Position numbers and translations under genes: made by a program
Source of the DNA: Actinomycetota bacterium
GTDB lineage: Bacteria; Actinomycetota; Thermoleophilia; Gaiellales; Gaiellaceae
Direction of reading: 5' to 3'
DNA: 6,782 nt
Assembly: GCA_005883365.1 (NCBI GenBank)
Contig: VAXA01000179.1
Span: 395-7,176 of the forward strand
Shown here: piece after piece, positions 1 to 5,763 of the stretch
Numbering within the stretch: the first letter of the stretch is position 1
Layout of the letters: each line of letters begins with the position of its first letter
The notes under the pieces: model-generated
The model's database searches: none
What the model was told of the DNA's origin: nothing
The model's input: the letters and a program-made list of their open reading frames with translations, nothing else

Positions 1-242
1 CGCTCGCGCAGGTGCGCGAGGCTCTCGACGGCGGCGCGCCGAGGATCCTGCTCGACAACATGAGCCCCGAGGAGGTGCGCGAAGCGGTCGAGCTCGCCGC
101 CGGCCGCGCCGAGCTCGAAGCGTCCGGGGGCGTCTCGCTCGGCACCGTGCGCGCCTACGCCGAGACCGGAGTCGACTTCGTCTCGGTCGGCGCCCTCACC
201 CATTCCGCCCGCTCGCTCCACGTCTCCCTGGAGGTCCGATGA
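1..242 (+). CDS. nadC: Nicotinate-nucleotide pyrophosphorylase (quinolinate phosphoribosyltransferase), C-terminal part
   Basis: Partial gene entering from the left edge; about 79 C-terminal residues are visible in the frame whose first full codon is at position 3. The enzyme converts quinolinate and PRPP to nicotinate mononucleotide, CO2 and pyrophosphate in the cytoplasm, the step after quinolinate synthase. The family's C-terminal signatures are present: LLDNMSPEEV (the aspartate of LDN lies in the active site), LEASGGV (phosphate-binding loop) and the closing strand-loop GVDFVSVGALTHSA, whose glycine and histidine belong to the phosphate site. The TGA at 240-242 overlaps the nadA ATG (ATGA), which indicates translational coupling. 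Family members are usually about 280 residues, so roughly 200 residues lie upstream. No damage is visible. The identification is secure both from motifs and from the adjacent nadA. Confidence 0.95.
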   Translation, partial: LAQVREALDGGAPRILLDNMSPEEVREAVELAAGRAELEASGGVSLGTVRAYAETGVDFVSVGALTHSARSLHVSLEVR

Positions 243-1180
243 CCGTCGCCATGCTCACACGCGAGTTGCACGAGGAGGTCCGCGCCCTCGCCGAGGCGAA
301 GAACGCCGTGATCCTCGCCCACAACTACCAGCGGCCGGAGGTGCAGGACGTCGCGGACTACGTCGGCGACTCGCTCGGCCTCTCGCGCCAGGCGGCCGCG
401 ACCGAAGCGGAGACGATCGTCTTCTGCGGCGTCCACTTCATGGCCGAGACGGCGGCGATCCTCAGCCCCGAGAAGACGGTCCTCCTCCCCGACCTCGGCG
501 CCGGCTGCTCGCTCGCCGCGTCGATCGACGCCGAGCAGCTGCGCGAGTGGAAGGCGCAGCATCCCGGCGCGGTCGTCGTCTCGTACGTGAACACGACGGC
601 GGAGGTGAAGGCGGAGAGCGACTACTGCTGCACGTCCGGGAACGCGAAGTTCGTGATCGAGGAGATCCCGCCCGAGCAGGAGATCCTCTTCCTCCCGGAC
701 ATGTACCTGGGGCTCTGGCTCGAGAAGGTGACCGGCCGCAAGCTGACGATCTGGCTCGGCGAGTGTCACGTCCATGCCGGCATCCGGCCCGCCGACATCG
801 AGCGCTGGCAGGAGGAGGCCCCCGATGCCGAGCTGCTCGTGCACCCGGAGTGCGGCTGCGCGAGCCAGGCGATGGCGTTCGGCAACGAGCGGACGCAGAT
901 CCTCTCGACGGAGAAGATGATCGACTACGCGCGGCGCTCGCCGAAGCAGCGCTTCCTCGTCGCGACCGAGACAGGCATCATCCACCGGCTCCAGCGTGAG
1001 GCGCCCGGCAAGCGGTTCGAGGCTGTGCGCGACGACGCGGAGTGCCGCTACATGAAGCTGACGACGCTCGAGAAGGTGCGCGACTCGCTCCGCGACGGCA
1101 AGCACCGCATCACGGTCGAGGCGCAGCTCGCCGAGCGTGCCCGCCTGGCGATCGAGCGCATGGTCGCGATCGGGAGCTGA
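239..1180 (+). CDS. nadA: Quinolinate synthase (NadA, short form)
   Basis: Complete 313-residue gene. NadA is a [4Fe-4S] enzyme that condenses iminoaspartate (from NadB) with dihydroxyacetone phosphate to quinolinate. The three family cluster cysteines are visible: C63 in FCGVHFMAE, C205 in HPECGC and C269 in AECRYMKL. Substrate-pocket motifs are also present: AHNYQ (27-31), GDSLGLSR (43-50), SYVNT (115-119), CCTSGNA (130-136) and H202/E204 of HPEC. The length matches the compact form typified by Thermotoga NadA rather than the longer form of many other bacteria. The start at 239 is favoured by GGAGG at 230-234 and by the ATGA overlap with nadC; a second in-frame ATG at 251 is a weaker alternative. 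No clear intrinsic terminator follows the stop. The NadA cluster is oxygen-sensitive (family knowledge). nadB is not in the window and would be expected upstream of nadC. Confidence 0.97.
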   Translation: MTVAMLTRELHEEVRALAEAKNAVILAHNYQRPEVQDVADYVGDSLGLSRQAAATEAETIVFCGVHFMAETAAILSPEKTVLLPDLGAGCSLAASIDAEQLREWKAQHPGAVVVSYVNTTAEVKAESDYCCTSGNAKFVIEEIPPEQEILFLPDMYLGLWLEKVTGRKLTIWLGECHVHAGIRPADIERWQEEAPDAELLVHPECGCASQAMAFGNERTQILSTEKMIDYARRSPKQRFLVATETGIIHRLQREAPGKRFEAVRDDAECRYMKLTTLEKVRDSLRDGKHRITVEAQLAERARLAIERMVAIGS

Positions 1181-1199
1181 CGCCCTGGACGCCTGAGGG

Positions 1200-2240
1200 G
1201 TGGCGGGTTATCGTCGGGCGATCAGCCGCCCGCTCGCGCTAACCGCCGTCGCTGCTGCGGCCTTTCTGGCCGCGGCGATTGGGGCGGCGATCGCGGACGG
1301 CCAAGCGCGACAGGTCCGGATCGGGCTCGTCCTCGAGGAGACGCTCGTCGGGCGTGGAAGCGATCCGTATCAATAGCGCGACCTGCACATCCAGGCGAAG
1401 GCTGTCGCGCCGAGCCCGACCGGAACCCGACCATTCGTCGCCCCGTTCTTCTGGCTCGCGCGGCAGCACTACGACCTCGTGATCGGCGTTGGATTCTTGG
1501 AGCTGGGCGCGCTAGCTGAGACCGCGTACAGGTTCCCGCACGAGAAGTTCGCCGCCCTCGACGCGACGCGCCGGGACGTCAGACTCCCGCCGCCGAGCAC
1601 CAAGCCCCCGCCGGCGAACTTCGTAGGGACCGTCTTCCATACGGAGCAAGCTGCGTATCTGGCTGGTTTCGTCGCGGCCCGGATGGCCGACCGGGGCCCA
1701 CCGCCCCACATCGTCAGCTCGGTCGGTGGTGTCCCGATCCCGCCCGTGCAGGCGTACATCGCGGGCTTCGAGGCAGGGGCGAAGCGCGCCGACCCCAAAA
1801 TCAGGCTCTTGAGGGCATATAGCGGCACCTTCCTCACCGCGACGCCCTGCGCGAACGCCGCACGTGAGCAGATCGACCACGGCTCGACGGTCGTGTTCAA
1901 CGTCGCGGGGTCCTGCGGTCTCGGCGCACTCGAGACGGCGAAGCGGAGAGGCGTCTTCGGGATCGGTGTCGACATCGACCAGTCGTACCTCGGCCGCTTC
2001 ATCCTCACGAGCGTCGTCAAGAACCTGAACGTCGCTGTCTACGACCTCGCCAAGCGGCTCGTCCACCGCCGGCTGCGGACGGGCGGCGACCTGACCTTCG
2101 ACCTGCGCAACCACGGCGTGAAGCTCGGGCGGTTCAGCCCGACCGTGCCTTTGGCGCTCCGCCGCGAGCTCATTCCTCTCGCGCGCCAGATCAAGCAGGG
2201 GAAGATCGCCGTGCCGTCGACGCTCAGCCCGCCGCACTGA
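1200..2240 (+). pseudogene. Broken BMP/PnrA-family solute-binding protein (nucleoside-type ABC receptor)
   Basis: Two pieces of one gene lie in the same frame, separated by an in-frame TAG at 1374-1376. The first piece starts at GTG 1200 (an in-frame TGA at 1194 excludes anything further upstream). It encodes a signal-like N-terminus (basic YRRAISR, then an Ala/Leu-rich core ending near AIADGQA; no lipobox cysteine) and the first strand, VRIGLVLEE. The frame stays open after the TAG and continues through ARQHYDLVIGVGFLELGAL to the stop at 2240. The C-terminal 250 residues carry BMP hallmarks: GTVFHTEQAAYLAGF, VGGVPIPPVQAYIAGF, FNVAGSCGLGAL, GIGVDIDQSYLG, LTSVVKN and DLRNHGVKLGRFSP. Compared with PnrA-type proteins, about a dozen residues (the first helix after the DxxxF/Y-N/Q turn) seem missing exactly at the TAG, as if a small deletion created it. 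A product starting at GTG 1479 would lack both the export signal and the first half-lobe, so it is probably non-functional. Sequencing error is possible for the stop but explains the missing helix less well. The gene overlaps the opposing regulator by 17 nt. Confidence 0.8.
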
Positions 2241-3975
2241 CGGCGACCCAGGTCGAACCCCCTCCCGCGGCGACGGCTGACACGCTCGACTTTTTGCCGA
2301 CGTGCAACCGGGTGGTTTCGCCACCATCCGGGGCCACGCGCGTGAGGCTGCCGTTGTACGCGACAACCCATAGGGCGCCGTTTCCCGCCGCGAGCGACGA
2401 CGGTCCTCCCGCCACGTGGAACGCATTGCCCGCGGCGAGGCTGATCGGATTGATCTGCTGGATCTCGGAGCCCTGGATCAGCCACAGGGAGCCGCGTGCG
2501 TACACCGGTGCGATCGGCTCGGCGGCAAGCGGCTGCTTGGCGACGTTGTTCGGCGTCCGGGGATCGATGCGCAGCAGGTTCTGGGACTGCGTCGTCACCC
2601 ATACGTAGCCCCCTCCTGTCGCCAGGCCGGTCGGATTCCCGACCTTCGCCCACACCTCGACCTGACCCGTGTGCGGGTCGATCCGCAACAGCTGGTTCCC
2701 CCGCGTCGCCCACACGTGGCTCGAGTCGACGGCGACGTAGAAGACCGGGTCGGGAGCGACGGTCGGCTGCCCGCCTTGCGGGATCGTCCCCGCGACCTGA
2801 TCGAGGCTTGGGTCGATTTCGGTGACCGTTCCGTCGTTGCCGTCGGCAACCCACACGGAGCCGAGACCTACCGCGACGTCGTTCAGGTCGGCACCGACCC
2901 CGATCGTGTCCACGAACTTACCCGTGGCCGGATCGAGCCGGCTGACCGTGCCGGACTCGGAGTTGGCGACCCAGACGCCCCCTGCTCCGACCGCCACTGC
3001 AGTCGGGCGCCTCCCGACGCCGACGTAGCTCTCGATCGTCTTGCCGTTCTCGTCGATCATCGCCGCCGAGTTGGGGGGCACGACGATCGCCGCCGCCTTG
3101 TTGGATCCGGGCGTCAGCACGAGCGCGGCGGCTACGCCGCCGAGAATGGCCAGCCCGAGCGCCACCGCCAGCAGCGGACGACGCAGCTTCCGGCCCTCAG
3201 GCGTGCGACTCTCTCGAGCGGCACCCGGAAGGGCGACACGCGGCGGCGGGGCGAGCGCGGCGTCATGGTCCAGGATCGCCCGCTGCAGCGCATGCAGCTC
3301 CTCGCTCGGGTCGAGGCCGAGCTCGTTGCGCAGGACAGTCCGCGCGTCGCGATACACGTCGAGCGCGTCGGCCTGCCGGCCGGATCGGTAGAGCGCGACC
3401 ATCAGGTGGCCGCGCAGGCGCTCGCGGAGCGGATGCGCGCGAACAAGCGCTTCGAGCTCGGGGACGAGGTCGCCATGGTGGCCGAGCGCGAGCTCGAGGT
3501 CAATCCGCCGCTCGATGCACGAGAGGCGAAGCTCCTCGAGACGCTCGATCTCGTGCTGGGCAAAGTCGTTATACGCGAAGTCGGCAAGCGCAGGCCCGCG
3601 CCAGAGCGCAAGCGCCTCGTGCAGCTTCGCAGCAGCCGGCCCGCGCTCGAGTGGTCGCGCTTCGGCAAGGAGCTCCTCGAAGTGGCGCGCGTCTACGTCC
3701 TCGGCCGCGACTTTCAGGCGGTAGCCGGATCCGACCGTCTCCACCGTCTCCGGCCCGAGCTGTTTGCGAAGGCTCGAGACGTATCCCTGCAGGGCCTTGG
3801 CCGCGGTGTCAGGCGGCTTGCCATGCCACAACTCGTCGATCAGCCGGTCGCTCGAGACAGCCTCGCCTCCGTGCAGCAGCAGGATCGCGAGCAGCTTCCG
3901 CTGCTGCCCACCACGAAGCGCAACCTCCGTCTCGCCGTCGTGAATCTCGAGCGGACCCAGAATCAGGTAGCTCAT
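2224..3975 (-). CDS. Membrane-anchored SARP/BTAD transcriptional regulator with C-terminal YVTN-like beta-propeller
   Basis: This 583-residue protein is read from ATG 3975; a TTG at 3984 would add three residues, but the ATG gives the usual SARP opening (MSYLILGPLEI) and has GGGAC just upstream. Order of parts: OmpR-type winged helix about 1-92 (LRGGQQRKLLAILLLH; wing GSGYRLKV); BTAD helical repeat domain about 93-240 (DARHFEELL; PLRERLRGHLMVALYRSGRQ; RNELGLDPSEEL); proline-rich linker; one hydrophobic helix about 266-289 preceded by KLRRP; then a beta-propeller about 294-583. The propeller has seven repeats of the form VAVGxGxVWVA...xRIDPxTG, with tryptophans at 335, 375, 422, 459, 498, 536 and 576. 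Positive charge before the helix suggests the DNA-binding half is cytoplasmic and the propeller outside, as in ToxR-like one-component sensors. SARPs bind direct heptamer repeats and recruit RNA polymerase (family knowledge); matching repeats lie upstream at 4016-4059. The ligand is unknown. The gene looks intact. It could instead be a scaffold or a transcriptionally inactive BTAD protein. Confidence 0.9.
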   Translation of the reverse strand: MSYLILGPLEIHDGETEVALRGGQQRKLLAILLLHGGEAVSSDRLIDELWHGKPPDTAAKALQGYVSSLRKQLGPETVETVGSGYRLKVAAEDVDARHFEELLAEARPLERGPAAAKLHEALALWRGPALADFAYNDFAQHEIERLEELRLSCIERRIDLELALGHHGDLVPELEALVRAHPLRERLRGHLMVALYRSGRQADALDVYRDARTVLRNELGLDPSEELHALQRAILDHDAALAPPPRVALPGAARESRTPEGRKLRRPLLAVALGLAILGGVAAALVLTPGSNKAAAIVVPPNSAAMIDENGKTIESYVGVGRRPTAVAVGAGGVWVANSESGTVSRLDPATGKFVDTIGVGADLNDVAVGLGSVWVADGNDGTVTEIDPSLDQVAGTIPQGGQPTVAPDPVFYVAVDSSHVWATRGNQLLRIDPHTGQVEVWAKVGNPTGLATGGGYVWVTTQSQNLLRIDPRTPNNVAKQPLAAEPIAPVYARGSLWLIQGSEIQQINPISLAAGNAFHVAGGPSSLAAGNGALWVVAYNGSLTRVAPDGGETTRLHVGKKSSVSAVAAGGGSTWVAVSAAG

Positions 3976-3992
3976 CCGTCCCAATGAAAGCG

Positions 3993-4021
3993 ACCGTACA
4001 ACCTCGCGCGGGCGCCGGTAA
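3993..4021 (-). promoter_or_regulatory. Possible promoter of the SARP-propeller gene
   Basis: On the minus strand, TTACCG (complement of 4016-4021) is followed after 17 nt by TACGGT (complement of 3993-3998). TACGGT fits the TANNNT -10 of actinobacterial housekeeping promoters; TTACCG is a poor match to TTGAC at -35, as expected for an activator-dependent promoter. Transcription would start only about 10 nt before the ATG at 3975. The -35 element is part of the inverted heptamer copy. This is a pattern match only. Confidence 0.3.
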
Positions 4022-4059
4022 GGGGCCGGCTCTTACCGAGGCTTTACCGCATTTCACCG
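4016..4059. promoter_or_regulatory. Candidate SARP operator: CGGTRAR heptamer repeats
   Basis: Read on the minus strand, three direct heptamers occur in series: CGGTGAA (4059-4053), CGGTAAA (4049-4043) and CGGTAAG (4038-4032), with start-to-start spacing of 10 and 11 bp, about one helical turn. A fourth copy, CGGTAAG, lies in the opposite orientation on the + strand at 4016-4022, making a 7-bp inverted repeat with the copy at 4032-4038 across a 9-nt spacer. Heptameric direct repeats at 11-bp period just upstream of or overlapping -35 are the known SARP binding layout. The array sits in the divergent region 18-61 bp beyond the regulator's putative -10 and could serve autoregulation, the divergent gene at 4133, or both. 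Confidence 0.5.
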
Positions 4060-4093
4060 TTCCCTTGGCGCTCCTCCGGATGCTCCGCACCAA

Positions 4094-4114
4094 CGAACCG
4101 CACGGAGCGGTTCG
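4094..4114. repeat. Perfect 8-bp inverted repeat in the leader of the small secreted protein gene
   Basis: CGAACCGC (4094-4101), a 5-nt spacer ACGGA, then GCGGTTCG (4107-4114). It ends six bases before the AAGGAG ribosome binding site of the gene at 4133. It could be a dimeric operator or an RNA hairpin near the ribosome binding site. No run of T follows, so it is not a typical terminator. Confidence 0.5.
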
Positions 4115-4120
4115 AGAGCA

Positions 4121-4126
4121 AAGGAG
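4121..4126 (+). promoter_or_regulatory. Strong ribosome binding site for the gene at 4133
   Basis: AAGGAG followed by six bases and GTG at 4133. It fixes the GTG as the start and shows that the upstream part of the frameshifted gene was under selection for translation. Confidence 0.8.
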
Positions 4127-4132
4127 AGCACC

Positions 4133-4491
4133 GTGGACTCAACGCAGAAGATCAAGAGGGCGGCAGCGACGCTCATGGTCGGCTTCCTGCTCGCAATCGC
4201 CTTCGCCGGGCCTGCGCAGGCCGGCAACGGCAAGTCCCAGGGGATGACCGCGCAGGAGCGGAAGGCTGACCGGATACGCGGCCAGGCGATGAATCGCTAC
4301 TACCAGAGGCGCTCAACCGGTATTACCACCTCGGACGTTATGCCGTCGTTCGCGTACCCAGCCAGTTCGACTGGGCCGACGCTGGCATCGGAGCGGGCGC
4401 GATGCTGGGCGCGCTCATCCTGGCCGGCGGGCTGACGGTCACAATCCGGCGCTGGACCGCCGGTAAGGGGTCCTTCTCGACCACGGCGTGA
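4133..4491 (+). pseudogene. Small secreted/single-helix membrane protein, frameshifted
   Basis: The first part (from GTG 4133, preceded by AAGGAG) encodes a clear signal peptide: basic KIKR, core ATLMVGFLLAIAFAG, cleavage expected after AQA near residue 30. It is followed by a charged stretch, GMTAQERKADRIRGQAMNRYYQ. After about 4306 the coding character moves to the -1 frame, which reads EALNRYYHLGRYAVVRVP, then FDWADAGIGAGAMLGALI with a C-terminal hydrophobic helix, the basic residues IRRW, and a TGA at 4489-4491. The joined product would be about 118 residues. Without the shift, translation ends at 4435 after about 40 residues of non-protein-like Ser/Arg/Pro sequence and loses the membrane helix. 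That -1 frame is closed by TGA at 4267, so the shift falls after 4270. No slippery heptamer is visible at the junction, so programmed frameshifting is unlikely; an indel or sequencing error is preferred. The family is not identified by name; function is unknown. Confidence 0.65.
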
Positions 4492-4511
4492 TCCAGCGGG
4501 CAGACGATCGA

Positions 4512-4549
4512 CGGAGGGGAAGGATTTCTAAGCACGGATTTCCCCTCCG
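4512..4549. terminator. Hairpin between convergent genes, probable bidirectional terminator
   Basis: CGGAGGGGAA (4512-4521) and TTCCCCTCCG (4540-4549) form a perfect 10-bp stem with an 18-nt loop. It lies between the stop of the small + gene (4491) and the stop of the minus-strand permease (4555), where a two-way terminator is expected. A T-tract is lacking on both strands, as is common in high-GC Actinobacteria. Confidence 0.55.
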
Positions 4550-4554
4550 CCGGT

Positions 4555-5763
4555 CTACTGCCGTACGTATGGCTTGCCGTCTGCCGCAGGCGCGACCGTG
4601 CGGCCGATCACGCCGGCGACGGCGATCAGCGTCAACACGTACGGAAGCGCCTGGAACAGCGTCGCGGCTTGAGGTGAGTAGACCTGCAGGCGCAGCGCGA
4701 GCGCGCTGGAGAACCCGAACAAGAGCGCCGCGCCGAAGGCCCCTGCCGGCCGCCAGTTGCCGAAGATCATCGCTGCGAGAGCGATGAAGCCGCGCCCGTT
4801 CGTGATGTTGAAGATGAACGTCCCGTTGCCCTGGGGGCCCAACGAGAGGTAGATCCCCCCGAGCGCGGCGAGCATTCCCGAGAGGACGACGCAGCCGTAG
4901 CGGATCGCGTAGACGTTGATCCCGACCGTGTCAGCGGCGCGCGGGTGCTCGCCGCAGGCGCGGATCCGTAGCCCGAGCGGCGTCTTGAAGAGGACGACGT
5001 AGGTGAGGATCACGAGCACGAAACCCGCCCAGGTCAGGATGCTGAGGCCCCCGATCGCCGCGCCGAAGAAGTGGCTGCCGGACAGGAAGTTGACGTTCGG
5101 GAGCAACGAGACGCCGTTCTGAACCGGGGCATTGTTGAAGAGCTGGACGAAGAAGTACCCGGTGATCCCGAGAGCGAGAAAGTTGACGGCCGTGCCGCCG
5201 ACGATCTGATCCGCCCGAAGGTGGATCGCGAAGAAGGCGTATACCAGCGCAAGAAGACCGCCGGCAGCAGCTGCGACGAGAACGCCGACCGCCCACGTCC
5301 CGCCCTTGTCGGAGCCGTAGAGCCCCCAGAAGGCTCCCATCAGCATCATCCCCTCGAGACCGATGTTCACCACGCCGCTCCGCTCGGAGAAAATGCCGCC
5401 CATGGCCCCGAACAGGAGCGGCGTGGCGAGGCCCAAGGTCTGCGCGATCAGCGTTGCGTCGAACACTGCCTCGAGATTCCCTGACCCCGACCGCGTAGCG
5501 ACGATGCCAAGCCCGATCCCGAGGAGACCGGCCGCCACCGCACCCCAGCCCAGCCGGCGGCGGCCGCGGGCGACGGTCCAGATCCCGAACGCCGCTGCGA
5601 CGATCCCGACGAGGATCGGCCAGCTGATCGTGCGCGCCTCGATCGGTGGGATCGCGAGGAAGGCGGCGAACGCACCGAGGAGGATCCCGAGGTAGCCGGT
5701 TGCCGCCGGGTCGCGCAAGCGTGCACTCAGCGGATTCTCGAGCCGGGCCGCCCAGGTGCTCAC
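4555..5763 (-). CDS. BMP-type (nucleoside-family) ABC transporter permease, second subunit
   Basis: Complete 402-residue polytopic membrane protein of the branched-chain/BPL_trans permease superfamily, closest in motifs to the permeases paired with BMP receptors (NupQ/YufQ type), which take up nucleosides or related compounds. Visible signatures: RSGVVNIGLEGMMLMGAF (128-145), HLRADQIVGGTAVN (181-194), the cytoplasmic loop GLRIRACGEHPRAADTVGIN (264-283), NGRGFIALAAMIFGNWRP (322-339) and a last helix QALPYVLTLIAVAG (371-384). About 95 residues precede the conserved core and contain three further hydrophobic stretches (about 22-40, 46-66 and 71-90), making the protein longer than the roughly 320-residue Bacillus type. 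It starts at GTG 5763, overlapping the preceding gene's stop as GTGA, so the two permeases are translationally coupled and presumably form a heterodimer. The exact substrate cannot be read from the sequence; nucleosides are the best guess from the family. Confidence 0.9.
   Translation of the reverse strand: MSTWAARLENPLSARLRDPAATGYLGILLGAFAAFLAIPPIEARTISWPILVGIVAAAFGIWTVARGRRRLGWGAVAAGLLGIGLGIVATRSGSGNLEAVFDATLIAQTLGLATPLLFGAMGGIFSERSGVVNIGLEGMMLMGAFWGLYGSDKGGTWAVGVLVAAAAGGLLALVYAFFAIHLRADQIVGGTAVNFLALGITGYFFVQLFNNAPVQNGVSLLPNVNFLSGSHFFGAAIGGLSILTWAGFVLVILTYVVLFKTPLGLRIRACGEHPRAADTVGINVYAIRYGCVVLSGMLAALGGIYLSLGPQGNGTFIFNITNGRGFIALAAMIFGNWRPAGAFGAALLFGFSSALALRLQVYSPQAATLFQALPYVLTLIAVAGVIGRTVAPAADGKPYVRQ

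Noticed and set aside
155..1105. 316-codon open frame on the - strand opposite nadA
   Set aside because: The product is Arg/Leu/Glu/Val-rich low-complexity sequence; nadA on the other strand has all its cluster cysteines.
1215..1232. CGGGCG/CGCCCG 6-bp hairpin after nadA as a terminator
   Set aside because: It is short, has no T-tract, and lies inside the signal-peptide codons of the BMP gene; such stems are common by chance at this GC.
1374..1376. TAG as a recoded (pyrrolysine or read-through) codon
   Set aside because: No recoding context is visible, BMP proteins have no conserved residue needing it, and the adjacent missing helix points to a deletion.
2416..3987. 523-codon open frame on the + strand
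   Set aside because: It is antisense to the regulator; its product is Arg/Asp/Val-rich without recognisable motifs, as expected opposite a high-GC gene. The minus-strand frame has clear SARP and propeller domains.
4297..4312. Programmed -1 ribosomal frameshift in the small secreted gene
   Set aside because: No X XXY YYZ slippery heptamer and no obvious downstream pseudoknot; an indel is simpler.
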